Position numbers and translations under genes: made by a program | Shown here: positions 22,843 to 32,269 of the stretch, piece after piece | How positions within the stretch are numbered: position 1 is the first letter of the stretch | How the letters are laid out: every line of letters starts with the position of its first letter | Assembly: GCF_001550135.1 (NCBI RefSeq) | Contig: NZ_LRUE01000015.1 | Coordinates: 434,001 to 498,000 of the forward strand | DNA length: 64,000 nucleotides | Source of the DNA: Pseudoalteromonas shioyasakiensis | Lineage (GTDB): Bacteria; Pseudomonadota; Gammaproteobacteria; Enterobacterales; Alteromonadaceae | Reading direction: 5' to 3' | Notes under the pieces: generated by a model | The model's database searches: none | What the model was told of the DNA's origin: nothing | The model's input: only the letters and a program-made list of their open reading frames with translations

Positions 22843-25800
22843 TGAGCTTTGCTGCACTCGCTATTGAAAGAAAAGTCATTAGCTGGATGTTCGCGCTGTT
22901 TTTACTGATTGGTGGAACGGTCGCTTACTTTGGCTTAGGACAACTAGAAGACCCTGAATTCACCCTAAAAAAAGCCATGGTGATCACCCTTTATCCTGGC
23001 GCGTCACCACAGCAGGTTGAAGAAGAAGTCACCTTCCCTATTGAAAATGCAATTCAACAGCTGCCGTATGTTGATTACGTAACCAGTATTTCATCACCGG
23101 GTAAATCGCAAATTACCGTTGAGATGAAAAGCAATTATCGTAAACAAGACTTACGCCAAATATGGGATGAGTTGCGTCGCAAAATCAATGATCAGGCATC
23201 GTCGATGCCCTCTGGTGTTTATCCAAGCAAGATTATGGATGACTTTGGTGATGTATACGGAGTGATGTATGCAGTCACTGGCGATGGTTATTCTTACGAT
23301 GAGCTAAAAGATTACGTTGATTATTTAAAACGTGAGCTTGTTTTGGTTGATGGCGTTAGTAAAGTAACCGTGGGTGGCGAGCAACAAGCACAAGTCATGG
23401 TCGAGATTTCAACCCGCAAACTGGCCCAGTTAGGTATTTCGCCTAATCGAATTTATCAGCTTTTACAAACTCAAAATAGCGTGTCGAACGCAGGTAAAGT
23501 CCGCGTTGGCGATGAATCAATTCGCTTACACCCAACTGGTGAATTTAAAGACGTAAAAGAGCTCGAAAACTTACTTATTTCTAAGCCAGGTGAAAATGAG
23601 CTTATTTACTTAGGTGATGTTGCTACCGTTTTTCGTGAGTACGCCGAAGTCCCTAACAATATTATTCGCTATAACCAACAGCAAGCATTACTGGTAGGCG
23701 TATCGTTTAGCACAGGCGTTAACGTTGTTGATGTAGGCGCAAATATTGATGCCCATTTAGCGTCACTGGAATATCAACGACCACATGGTATGGAAATAAA
23801 CAGCGTTTATAACCAACCTGCCGAAGTTGAAAAGTCAGTAAGTGGCTTTATTATCAGCCTACTTGAAGCCGTTGCCATTGTTATTATCGTGCTTTTAGTC
23901 TTTATGGGCTTTAAGAGCGGCGTATTGATTGGTGTAATACTCCTACTGACCGTACTAGGTACCTTCATTTTCATGAAGTTATTTGCCATTGATTTACAAC
24001 GAATTTCGCTTGGTGCTTTAATCATTGCCTTAGGGATGCTGGTAGATAATGCCATTGTGGTAACCGAAGGCATATTAATAAACCTCAAGCGCGGACAAAC
24101 AAAACTGCAAGCTGCAACTAATATTGTTAATCAAACCAAGTGGCCATTACTGGGGGCTACGGTTATCGCAATTACTGCCTTTGCGCCGATTGGCTTGAGT
24201 TCAGATGCCAGTGGTGAGTTTGCTGGCAGCTTGTTCTGGGTGTTATTTATTTCATTGTTACTAAGCTGGATCACAGCCATTACTTTAACGCCTTTCTTCG
24301 CTGATTTAATGTTTAAACAAGCCACTGAAAAACAGCCACATCACGATGAAGACCCTTATCAAGGTGTTATTTTTAATGTTTATAAAGGCGTATTGCATAC
24401 AGCAATGCGGTACCGTAAAACTACGCTACTGCTGATGGTGATCCTGCTTGTTAGCTCAGTTTATGGCTTTAAATTTATCAAGCAGTCGTTCTTTCCTGCA
24501 TCGAATACTCCTATGTTTTATGTTGATTATTGGCATACGCAAGGCGCTGATATTCATACCACTATGGATGGTGTTGCAAAACTCGAAAAATTCTTACAAG
24601 CCGACCCACTGGTTGAAGAAATAACCACAACGGTTGGTCAAGGTGCACCGCGTTTCATGCTGACTTACGCACCTGAAAAATCATACCCAGCTTATGGGCA
24701 ATTGATTATTCGAGTAAAAGACCGCGAAGCTGTTACAACCATGATCAAAAAAGTACGCGATTACCAACACGAACATGTACTTGATGCTCAGCTTAAAGTT
24801 AAACGTATGGAAATTGGCCCATCAACAGATGCAAAAATTGAAGCGCGTTTTTCTGGTGCAGATCCTGTTGTACTTCGCCAGTTAGCAAAAGAGGCGAAAG
24901 ATATTCTGCATCAAGATGCGGGAGCATTTAATATTCGTGACGATTGGCGTGCTCGCTCAAAGTTAATTCGTCCGCAATTTAACGAGCAAAAAGCCCGTCG
25001 TTTAGGAATTGCCAAATCTGACCTTGATCAGCTGCTGTTAACTAGCTTATCGGGTAAACAAGTGGGCGTTTATAAAGACGGCACACAAATGCTGCCAATT
25101 ATTGCTCGATCGCCTGCTGAAGAGCGCTTAAACGTTGAAAGCCTGCGAGACTTACAAATTTACAGCCCAGTGTTAGGTGTGTTTGTACCGGTGACACAAG
25201 TGGTTGACGACTTTGTTGTTGAGTGGGAAGACAGCTTGATCATGCGACGTGATCGTAAGCGTACCATCACTGTAATGGCCGACCACGATGTCATTGGCGA
25301 TGAAACTCCAGCGAAGCTCTTTGCACGTGTTCGCAAAGACATTGAAGCTATTGAACTACCACGTGGTTATGAATTGCAATGGGGCGGCGAATATGAATCG
25401 TCAACAGATGCGCAAAAAGCTATTTTCGGTTCATTACCTCTTGGTTACTTAGCCATGTTCGCAATCACAGTGTTACTGTTCAATTCAGTTAAAAAGCCTT
25501 TAGTGATTTGGGCAACAGTGCCACTAGCCATTGTGGGTGTATCAGCTGGTTTATTACTAATGAATGCAGCATTTAGCTTTATGGCACTGCTTGGCTTACT
25601 GAGCTTAAGCGGTATGCTCATCAAAAACGGCATTGTATTAGTTGATCAAATTAATCTTGAACTCGATAGTGGTAAAGACCCTTACAAAGCAGTATTCGAC
25701 TCAGGTGTAAGCCGTGTTCGCCCTGTAGCGATGGCTGCAATTACCACCATTTTAGGCATGATCCCACTGCTATTTGACGTGTTCTTCCAGTCTATGGCGG

Positions 25801-25913
25801 TAACCATTATGTTTGGTCTTGGTTTTGCGACAGTGCTGACACTAATTGTTGTGCCTGTGCTCTATACCATGCTGTTTAAGATCAAAGTACCTAAACAGCG
25901 TCACGCTAATTAA
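22842..25913 (+). CDS. RND efflux pump inner-membrane transporter
   Basis: A 1023-residue RND permease. There is one N-terminal helix (ISWMFALFLLIGGTVAYFGL), a large periplasmic loop, a block of six helices that includes GMLVDNAIVVTEGI (the proton-relay Asp region of helix 4), a second periplasmic loop, and six more helices. This is the HAE1/AcrB family; substrates cannot be predicted. Translation is coupled to the adaptor gene. The transcript ends at the terminator after 25930. The divergent LysR gene is the likely regulator. Confidence 0.93.
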   Translation: MSFAALAIERKVISWMFALFLLIGGTVAYFGLGQLEDPEFTLKKAMVITLYPGASPQQVEEEVTFPIENAIQQLPYVDYVTSISSPGKSQITVEMKSNYRKQDLRQIWDELRRKINDQASSMPSGVYPSKIMDDFGDVYGVMYAVTGDGYSYDELKDYVDYLKRELVLVDGVSKVTVGGEQQAQVMVEISTRKLAQLGISPNRIYQLLQTQNSVSNAGKVRVGDESIRLHPTGEFKDVKELENLLISKPGENELIYLGDVATVFREYAEVPNNIIRYNQQQALLVGVSFSTGVNVVDVGANIDAHLASLEYQRPHGMEINSVYNQPAEVEKSVSGFIISLLEAVAIVIIVLLVFMGFKSGVLIGVILLLTVLGTFIFMKLFAIDLQRISLGALIIALGMLVDNAIVVTEGILINLKRGQTKLQAATNIVNQTKWPLLGATVIAITAFAPIGLSSDASGEFAGSLFWVLFISLLLSWITAITLTPFFADLMFKQATEKQPHHDEDPYQGVIFNVYKGVLHTAMRYRKTTLLLMVILLVSSVYGFKFIKQSFFPASNTPMFYVDYWHTQGADIHTTMDGVAKLEKFLQADPLVEEITTTVGQGAPRFMLTYAPEKSYPAYGQLIIRVKDREAVTTMIKKVRDYQHEHVLDAQLKVKRMEIGPSTDAKIEARFSGADPVVLRQLAKEAKDILHQDAGAFNIRDDWRARSKLIRPQFNEQKARRLGIAKSDLDQLLLTSLSGKQVGVYKDGTQMLPIIARSPAEERLNVESLRDLQIYSPVLGVFVPVTQVVDDFVVEWEDSLIMRRDRKRTITVMADHDVIGDETPAKLFARVRKDIEAIELPRGYELQWGGEYESSTDAQKAIFGSLPLGYLAMFAITVLLFNSVKKPLVIWATVPLAIVGVSAGLLLMNAAFSFMALLGLLSLSGMLIKNGIVLVDQINLELDSGKDPYKAVFDSGVSRVRPVAMAAITTILGMIPLLFDVFFQSMAVTIMFGLGFATVLTLIVVPVLYTMLFKIKVPKQRHAN

Positions 25914-25932
25914 TACAGATTGGCTCTCAACC

Positions 25933-25966
25933 AAAAGCCCTAACAGCAAACTGTTAGGGCTTTTTC
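25933..25966 (+). terminator. Intrinsic terminator of the RND operon
   Basis: A 14-bp stem (AAAAGCCCTAACAG 25933-25946 with CTGTTAGGGCTTTT 25951-25964) has a 4-base loop and continues into T residues. Confidence 0.88.
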
Positions 25967-26042
25967 TTAATTAGAATGACTGGTAACTAAAACTGCCACA
26001 GCTTAAAAAGCTATTCAAACACTACATTTTAAAAGCTCAAGC

Positions 26043-26987
26043 TTACTTTTTCAGGCTTAATGTACCTGTGCGTTTGGTGCTGCTACGTTTCGTTTGATTT
26101 GGTTTTGCTGAGTGCGAATTGCCAGCCTTTGCTCTTGATTGACCTTGTTTGGCATCATTACGTGCTTTTTTCACGTATTTAGAAAAATCGCGCTTTTTTT
26201 CTTCTTCATTGCGTGGTTTTTGCTTAGCACGAGCTTGCGTTGGCTGTTTGTTTTCATCAATTGAGCGCTCTTCTGTTTTACCTGAGTCGGCAATTGAGTT
26301 ATTGATCTCTGCCATTTCTTGCTCGGTTAAATGACGCCACTGCCCTACTTTTAAACCTTTTAGGGTAACGTTCATGATACGTGTGCGTTTAAGAGTCACC
26401 ACTTCATAACCTAAATATTCACACATGCGGCGAATTTGGCGGTTTAAGCCTTGTGTTAGCACTATAGTAAATTGCTGCGGGCCTGTTTGTTTAACCTTAC
26501 ATTTTTTAGTAACGGTATCTAGGATAGGAATACCGTTTGCCATCTTATTCACGAACTGGCGATTAAGTGGCTTATCAACCGTCACTACGTATTCTTTTTC
26601 ATGATTATTACCAGCGCGAAGAATTTTATTAACGATGTCGCCTTCGTTAGTTAAGAAAATTAAGCCTTCTGAAGGTCTATCCAAGCGTCCGATTGGGAAA
26701 ATACGCTCTGGGTAATTAACGGCTTTAACAATATTGCTTTGGATTTTTCGCTCAGTCGTACATGTAATACCAACAGGTTTGTTATAGGCAATATAAACCA
26801 GCTTAGGCTTTGCTTTTAAAGGTTTGCCATCAATAAGTACATCATCGGCTTCACTAACTTTTACGCCCATTTCAGGCAAGCTGCCGTTAACAGTAACACG
26901 ACCTTCTTCAATATATTTATCTGCCTCACGGCGTGAACAAAAACCTGTTTCACTGATAAATTTATTTAATCGCTTTAACTCTGTCAT
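26043..26987 (-). CDS. rluF: 23S rRNA pseudouridine synthase RluF
   Basis: RsuA/RluF family enzyme. The N-terminal S4 RNA-binding domain is [30 protein letters not shown]; the catalytic motif is [19 protein letters not shown], with Asp103; a later block is [25 protein letters not shown]. This best fits RluF (23S U2604 region), though RluB/RluE relatives share these motifs. The last 80 residues are a Lys/Arg/Gln-rich, probably disordered tail ([18 protein letters not shown]...), longer than in E. coli and likely used in RNA binding. 314 residues. Confidence 0.9.
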   Translation of the reverse strand: MTELKRLNKFISETGFCSRREADKYIEEGRVTVNGSLPEMGVKVSEADDVLIDGKPLKAKPKLVYIAYNKPVGITCTTERKIQSNIVKAVNYPERIFPIGRLDRPSEGLIFLTNEGDIVNKILRAGNNHEKEYVVTVDKPLNRQFVNKMANGIPILDTVTKKCKVKQTGPQQFTIVLTQGLNRQIRRMCEYLGYEVVTLKRTRIMNVTLKGLKVGQWRHLTEQEMAEINNSIADSGKTEERSIDENKQPTQARAKQKPRNEEEKKRDFSKYVKKARNDAKQGQSRAKAGNSHSAKPNQTKRSSTKRTGTLSLKK

Positions 26988-27076
26988 GGCACACTTCTGT
27001 CTGGATTTTAAAGCCGCTAGTTTATACCAGAAGCCTTTACCAAGCTAGGTAGAATCTAGGCTCTTTCACTACACTT

Positions 27077-28168
27077 TTAGTGTTGCGCTGCGTTTTTGGG
27101 CTTTTCGCTCAATAAACTATGTAGCGTATCAAAATCGAAGGCGTACTCAGTGCTTTTGCTGTTTTGCAGTAAGAAGGTTTCAAAAGGGATAACCGACCAA
27201 TCTTTGATGTTTCTTAGCCAGCTATAACTTTGAATATTGTGCTTTGTTATCACCCCAAGCTGAAACTTAATCTCATCGTGATTTTGCCAATAAGGGTTCC
27301 CATTATGATGATCGACCACGCTAATTAAAGCCCATGCTCCCATCATAAAATGCCCGCCAACACTGGCTGTGAGTTTTTGTTGTTCTATTAAGTCTAAATT
27401 ATCATCAAGCCAATCAATGCCACCAATGAAATAGGCTTTATCTTTTTTACCTTTTACTGCTTCTAGGGCACCTTGCGCCATTAAATCAGACGCACACCAA
27501 ATCACATTCGTATCTGGGTATCGTTGTAATAATCGGCTCACTTTATTCTCGGCTTCTTGCTTATTCCAACTGGCATACACAACTTGCTCAAGCTCAACAT
27601 CTTGTTTTCGTAAATAATGGACAAGGCCGTCACTACGGGTGTCAGATTCAGTGCCATAATGGCCATTGATAGCAACAAAGTGAGGTGTTTGCTTTGTATT
27701 TATCGCCTCATCAAGTAAGGCTTTGCCAAGTTGCTCACCCGCTTTGAAGTTATCGTGAAATACTTCACCTAACCAATACTTAAAGCGCTGACGGGGTTTA
27801 CCCACTTCGTCACGCTCTACGCCAACAATCGTTTCTTCAAGGGTGATAAAATTCACTTTATGTTGTTCAAGCAAGCTCATTGACTGCTCTGCACCACCTG
27901 GGTAATTGATTAAAATTGCGTAATCAGGTTTGGGCTTATATTGCAGGTATTGTTTGAGTTCGGCTAATTGAATGTGGCGATTTCCACCACCATAAATTGT
28001 TGTGAGAGAAACATTATTTTGCTTGGCAGCAACCTGCATCACATCAGTGACTTTTTGCCAAAATACATCGCTTTTAACTGAGGGATTAACTAACAGCACA
28101 GAGAATTGCTCGCCAGCATAAAGTGGTGAACAGCAAAGCAATGTAAAAACCAACAAGCAAACTCGCAT
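27077..28168 (-). CDS. Orphan periplasmic sugar-binding-type protein (Peripla_BP family)
   Basis: A 363-residue exported protein with a signal peptide (MRVCLLVFTLLCCSPLYA) and a two-lobe type-I periplasmic-binding fold: SVLLVNPSVKSDVFWQKVTDVMQVAAKQ, ILINYPGGAEQSMSLLEQHKVNFITLEE, NVIWCASDLMAQGALEAVKGK. No ABC permease or ATPase is nearby. It may feed the signalling proteins encoded just downstream (DUF418, then EAL/HDOD), or act alone; this is inference. Start at ATG 28168, two codons inside the longest frame. Confidence 0.8.
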   Translation of the reverse strand: MRVCLLVFTLLCCSPLYAGEQFSVLLVNPSVKSDVFWQKVTDVMQVAAKQNNVSLTTIYGGGNRHIQLAELKQYLQYKPKPDYAILINYPGGAEQSMSLLEQHKVNFITLEETIVGVERDEVGKPRQRFKYWLGEVFHDNFKAGEQLGKALLDEAINTKQTPHFVAINGHYGTESDTRSDGLVHYLRKQDVELEQVVYASWNKQEAENKVSRLLQRYPDTNVIWCASDLMAQGALEAVKGKKDKAYFIGGIDWLDDNLDLIEQQKLTASVGGHFMMGAWALISVVDHHNGNPYWQNHDEIKFQLGVITKHNIQSYSWLRNIKDWSVIPFETFLLQNSKSTEYAFDFDTLHSLLSEKPKNAAQH

Positions 28169-28211
28169 TACCACTCCGCTTTGTTTTTCTTTGATTGTAG
28201 TATACGAGGAA

Positions 28212-29294
28212 TTATCTAGACAATTTCCGCCAAATTAATTCACACGGACCATTTGTAAAGTACTGACTATACACTTTACAAAAAAACAATTGAAAAACAA
28301 GCACAATAGCAATAACCAACCAATAATCTATGCGATCAAAATTAAGTGCTGCGGTTGGATATGCGACTTTAAAAAACAGGATAAAAATCACTGTTTGCAT
28401 TAGATATAGCGTTAATGACATGCGACCGGCTTGCTGTAACAGCAACCAGTTACTGGGGGAATTTTTAACTATTTTCACAATGATGTGGCAATAACAAATG
28501 GCCATAGCTAAAGCAGCAAGCCAATTAATCGGTTCAGCAATCGCGTACATGAATACACTTTGGTCAGGCTCTATCATCAACCTTAGGGCCGTAAAACTTA
28601 TCGCTGCAGCAGTAATCAACTTAAGCTGAGAGTGTGTTAAACCTTGAACAAATACCCCTTGTTTATATAAATAAACGCCCACCAGCATTAACCCTGCAGC
28701 CATCCACATTGTGATGAGTGGCACAGCAATAAGCATTATTATAAAAATCAAAAAGTTACTGACGAATCCTGCAAAATAAGAAGAATAAGCCGCGTCATAT
28801 GCCATTAAAAAACTCTCAGAGCTTCTCGTTACAGGGCTAAACTCTGGCTCTATAAAGGAGAGTAAAAATGAAATGAAGGCACCAAGAAGTAAAAACAGCA
28901 TGCCCATACGCAGTATTTTTTCGTCATCTTGCTGGCTAAATTTAAGCGTTAACCAGCCTGCACAAGAATAAATAAACAAAATATCGCCAGCCCACAATAA
29001 AAAACCATGGGCAAGGCCTATAAAAGCCAAAACTTTTAGTCGCTTATGTTGCTTCTCGACGCTTTGCCAAAGCTGCCATTGAATAACTAAAGAGGCACCA
29101 AATAACAAGCAAAAAAGGCTCCTAAAGCGCCCATCAATAAAAGCAGTATTAAAAATGTATATTAGTGAATCTGAAAGTGGTGGCGTAGCACTTGGGGTAT
29201 AATCGTACTCGAACACAGCAAAAGTGTAGATGTTCATAAACATCAAGCCGAGTACTGCAATACCCCGTAAAACATCCATATTTATATTGCGCAT
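28212..29294 (-). CDS. DUF418 family integral membrane protein (YeiB-like)
   Basis: A 360-residue protein with about ten hydrophobic segments. It opens with the family signature RNINMDVLRGIAVLGLMFMNI, then GRFRSLFCLLFGAS and the C-terminal DUF418 block (NWLLLQQAGRMSLTLYLMQTVI, CELIWRKLS). Related proteins are acyltransferase-like or transport-related, but none in this family has a proven role. The gene is 7 bases downstream of the EAL/HDOD gene on the same strand, so co-transcription is likely. Confidence 0.87.
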   Translation of the reverse strand: MRNINMDVLRGIAVLGLMFMNIYTFAVFEYDYTPSATPPLSDSLIYIFNTAFIDGRFRSLFCLLFGASLVIQWQLWQSVEKQHKRLKVLAFIGLAHGFLLWAGDILFIYSCAGWLTLKFSQQDDEKILRMGMLFLLLGAFISFLLSFIEPEFSPVTRSSESFLMAYDAAYSSYFAGFVSNFLIFIIMLIAVPLITMWMAAGLMLVGVYLYKQGVFVQGLTHSQLKLITAAAISFTALRLMIEPDQSVFMYAIAEPINWLAALAMAICYCHIIVKIVKNSPSNWLLLQQAGRMSLTLYLMQTVIFILFFKVAYPTAALNFDRIDYWLVIAIVLVFQLFFCKVYSQYFTNGPCELIWRKLSR

Positions 29295-29301
29295 AAATCC
29301 C

Positions 29302-30516
29302 TTATAGGTTCTGTCTGCAGCTATCGCTCCAATTTACCGCATTTTCGTATATCTTGGGAAGGTCAGCACTTTCAATACTTAAATAGGCAACAGCCTGTTC
29401 AAGTGCCCACCAACTGCCAGTTTCGTAAGCTTTGACGGTTTCTAGTATGTAATAGAGGATATTTTTTTCTTGCATGAGAGCAGCATGAATTTCGTCAGGA
29501 AACGGCAATCGATCCAATAGCTTTTCCATTGGCTGATCTAATATGGCATCGAGCAACGAAAACAGTCCCGTTAAAAATGCCTCACCTGTTTGTTGCTTAG
29601 CAACACGCTGCGCTATTAATTCGCAAAAGCGCGCTCTAACAACACAAAGCCGAGTAAGCTCGGCTGGTTTTGACTGGGCACTGTGGGCAGTAATAATTAG
29701 GCTAACAAACTTTTTCAGTCGTTCATGGCCTAAATATACAAGCGCTTGTTTTAGAGAGCCAATTTTGCTTTTAATAGGAAACACGCCGCTATTAATTAAG
29801 CGCAGCAATTTATAAGCAAGTGCGGTATCTAACGAGAACAAGCCCGCAATTTCACTTATATTTGGATCTGGGCGCATGACTTCAGCATAAATTGATAATA
29901 CCAGCGCGTAGTTGTAATCAATATCGCGATGCTGAATCATTTTGGGTTTAGCAAAGAAATAACCTTGAAAGAAATCAAAGCCCATTTTATAGGCTTTGTC
30001 GTAATCATCGGCTGTTTCAAGCTTTTCTGCCAAAAGCTTTATTTTTTTATGTTTTTTAAGCTTATTTACAACAGGGGCAATTTCTTCAAAGGGTGTTTGC
30101 TGAACATCAAACTTGATAAGACGAATAAGTTTTAAAAAGCGATCCCACTCAGGTTGGTAAACAAAATCATCCAGTGCCAACTTGTAGTTGTTGTGAAAAA
30201 GCTCGCGACAATATTCGTAATTTTCGTCGGTAGGTTCCATAGTTTCGAGTAACTCAATCACCACATCTTGAGTTGGCAAAAACGCACAAAGGTCCAGCTT
30301 CAAAGACTCTGGACCTATATTAATTAATGCTTTTTTGCCCGACGTAATATGACGGGTACCTAAATTGAGCTGGTTTTCCATAATCAGCCGAGCCGTTGCC
30401 GTACTCTCTGACACATCAGGAAAACTATTTTTTAAACTATCTCTAAATAGTAGCTCATAGGCGACAACTTGTTGACGACGATTAAAGACCGCTTGCCTAG
30501 CAACAAATACAGCCAC
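29302..30516 (-). CDS. YuxH-type EAL-like/HDOD signalling protein
   Basis: A 404-residue cytoplasmic protein. Residues 1-200 form an EAL-like domain, with YELLFR (20-25) in place of EALLR, and LDDFVYQPEW, LIKFDV and FDFFQGYFFAKP retained. Residues 205-390 form an HDOD domain (DTALAYKLLRLINSGVFPIKSKIGSLKQALVYLGHERLK). Members of this type usually do not hydrolyse c-di-GMP; the loss of the catalytic EAL Glu context suggests a binding or regulatory role. First gene of a unit with the DUF418 protein. Confidence 0.88.
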   Translation of the reverse strand: MAVFVARQAVFNRRQQVVAYELLFRDSLKNSFPDVSESTATARLIMENQLNLGTRHITSGKKALINIGPESLKLDLCAFLPTQDVVIELLETMEPTDENYEYCRELFHNNYKLALDDFVYQPEWDRFLKLIRLIKFDVQQTPFEEIAPVVNKLKKHKKIKLLAEKLETADDYDKAYKMGFDFFQGYFFAKPKMIQHRDIDYNYALVLSIYAEVMRPDPNISEIAGLFSLDTALAYKLLRLINSGVFPIKSKIGSLKQALVYLGHERLKKFVSLIITAHSAQSKPAELTRLCVVRARFCELIAQRVAKQQTGEAFLTGLFSLLDAILDQPMEKLLDRLPFPDEIHAALMQEKNILYYILETVKAYETGSWWALEQAVAYLSIESADLPKIYENAVNWSDSCRQNL

Positions 30517-30607
30517 TTTACCTACTTTTTATATTTTATCTCACACTAAGTAATTAATAGCTGAAATTGACAAAAAAGTCACTTAATTACCATGAATCAC
30601 GCATTTT

Positions 30608-32146
30608 TTATTGATATAAGCCTGATAAATAGCCTTCTGCAACGGATTGCCACGTAAAACGGGCATTTTTAGCCTGTTCACAAATTGCACACCATTGTTC
30701 TGGTTGTGATTTTTTAAGCTCAAGCGCATCGCTAAAACTAGTAACAAGTTCGTAGCTTTGTGATGCTAAACTCTCACCTTGGAAACTAAAACCACTCACA
30801 TGATGCTCTACCGTATCACGCAAACCGCCAACACCGTGGACTAAACATGGCTGACCTGCTCGCATTGCTAACATCTGACTGATACCACATGGCTCAAACG
30901 AACTTGGCATTAAAAATAAATCGCCTAAGTGATACATGTATTCGCCAACAAAATGTGCGTACCCTTTTAAAAATAGCAGGTTTTCTTGGCGAGCCATAAC
31001 CGATGTCATAATTTGCTCAAGTTCAGCATCCCCTGAGCCTAAAATAATCATATAGCCGTTATGTTGTTTTAAGCGCTGACACAACTCATCTAACACCAGT
31101 CCTTTATCAAAAGACTGGCGAAGTAACAGTGCTTTTTGGTCCGTTAAACGGCCCACACTGGTTACTAATGGCCCTGAAAACGGCTGAGTTTTAAATTTAA
31201 GTAAGCGTTGATGCGCTATGTAATAGCTTGAATCTAAAACAGGACTTTTTGCCATCCATTGAAATAATGCATTTTCGGCATGTTGATAAAGGCTCGCTAA
31301 ACTAATGTCCTCAAGCTTCATTCCAGGGTATTCGCAACCATTAAGAATGCCCACTACGCGGCCTTGTTCATAAGCAGCTTGTAGGTCAGCTTCAAGCCCC
31401 TCACCACCAAAGAAGCCTTTTTCTGCATCACTAGGGCGCAATACTTCTTGGCAATAAGTTGGCGATACAAGATGAACTTTATCCACTAGATTAATTGCGC
31501 TGCGCATTGGGTTAAAACAATCAAAATAACGCGGATCGCATAACCTTTCGCCGTTATAACCTAGACTTGGGAACCAGGCTTCTAGGCTTGAGCTATCGCC
31601 TTTGAAAGGGCGTATCCCTTGCAATGCAAGGTTATGTACTGTGTAAGCTAAAAATAAGTGCGATAGTTTTTTATAGCGGCTATCTGTTTTAAGTAATAGA
31701 GCAACACAAGCACTGTGCCAATCATGTAAATGCACAACATCCGGCGTGCGGATAAGCCCTTGTAATAAAGCCTCGCAAACTGCAGCGTTGAAAAGAGCAA
31801 ACTTACTTGCATCGGTTGCAAACGGGCGGCCTGGTTCATCATTACAATAAACAGCACCATTATGGCGGCTAAATTCCCAATGAGATATAAGCAGTTGCGT
31901 TACACCTTCATCACTTTTAGCGAGCTTCCACACATCCAGTTTTTGCATTTGACCTGCAAATGGCACATGCACAACACCTATGTGATGACGCTCCAAATAA
32001 TCAAAGCCATAATCAGGGATCACCACATCAACACTAAGGCCTTTTTCAACTAAAGCTTTAGGACAATCTCTAACAACATCCGCTACACCACCGACTTTTG
32101 CATTCGGTAATGCATCATTCTCTGCAGCTACCATCAATACATGCAT
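30608..32146 (-). CDS. glgA: Glycogen synthase (GT5)
   Basis: Elongates glycogen using ADP-glucose. The 512 residues form two Rossmann domains. The N-terminal ADP-glucose motif reads KVGGVADVV (17-25; KTGGLADV in E. coli). PDVVHLHDWHSACVALLL follows. The C-terminal GT-B part has LVTSVGRLTDQKALLL, MYHLGDLFLMPSSFEPCGISQMLAM (with the catalytic Glu in FEPCG) and GVGGLRDTV. It is the last gene of the glg operon, 123 bases after glgC. Somewhat longer than E. coli GlgA (477). Confidence 0.93.
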   Translation of the reverse strand: MHVLMVAAENDALPNAKVGGVADVVRDCPKALVEKGLSVDVVIPDYGFDYLERHHIGVVHVPFAGQMQKLDVWKLAKSDEGVTQLLISHWEFSRHNGAVYCNDEPGRPFATDASKFALFNAAVCEALLQGLIRTPDVVHLHDWHSACVALLLKTDSRYKKLSHLFLAYTVHNLALQGIRPFKGDSSSLEAWFPSLGYNGERLCDPRYFDCFNPMRSAINLVDKVHLVSPTYCQEVLRPSDAEKGFFGGEGLEADLQAAYEQGRVVGILNGCEYPGMKLEDISLASLYQHAENALFQWMAKSPVLDSSYYIAHQRLLKFKTQPFSGPLVTSVGRLTDQKALLLRQSFDKGLVLDELCQRLKQHNGYMIILGSGDAELEQIMTSVMARQENLLFLKGYAHFVGEYMYHLGDLFLMPSSFEPCGISQMLAMRAGQPCLVHGVGGLRDTVEHHVSGFSFQGESLASQSYELVTSFSDALELKKSQPEQWCAICEQAKNARFTWQSVAEGYLSGLYQ

Positions 32147-32172
32147 GCTTTGCAGTACTCCATAAAACTGTT

Positions 32173-32212
32173 ATACCAATCAGCAATAATACTTAATTAA
32201 GCGAATTGGTAT
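32173..32212. repeat. Inverted repeat between glgC and glgA
   Basis: ATACCAAT (32173-32180) and ATTGGTAT (32205-32212) form an 8-bp stem around a 24-base AT-rich loop. It has no T-run and may be an RNA-processing or dispersed-repeat element. Confidence 0.4.
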
Positions 32213-32228
32213 TATTCAAATATAAATA

Positions 32229-32254
32229 AGGGAGGGACATGCCCTCCCTTTTTC
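32229..32254. terminator. GC-rich hairpin after glgC
   Basis: AAGGGAGGG (32229-32237) pairs with CCCTCCCTT (32243-32251). On the minus strand it follows the glgC stop directly and continues into a T-rich but interrupted tract, so it may be a partial terminator or mRNA-stabilising hairpin that lowers glgA relative to glgC. Confidence 0.6.
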
Positions 32255-32269
32255 ATTTAACGCGATTGC

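Noticed and set aside
30517-30607. GTAATTAA/TTAATTAC inverted repeat after glgA considered as a terminator
   Set aside because: The stem is only A-T pairs in its core and is not followed by a proper T-run.
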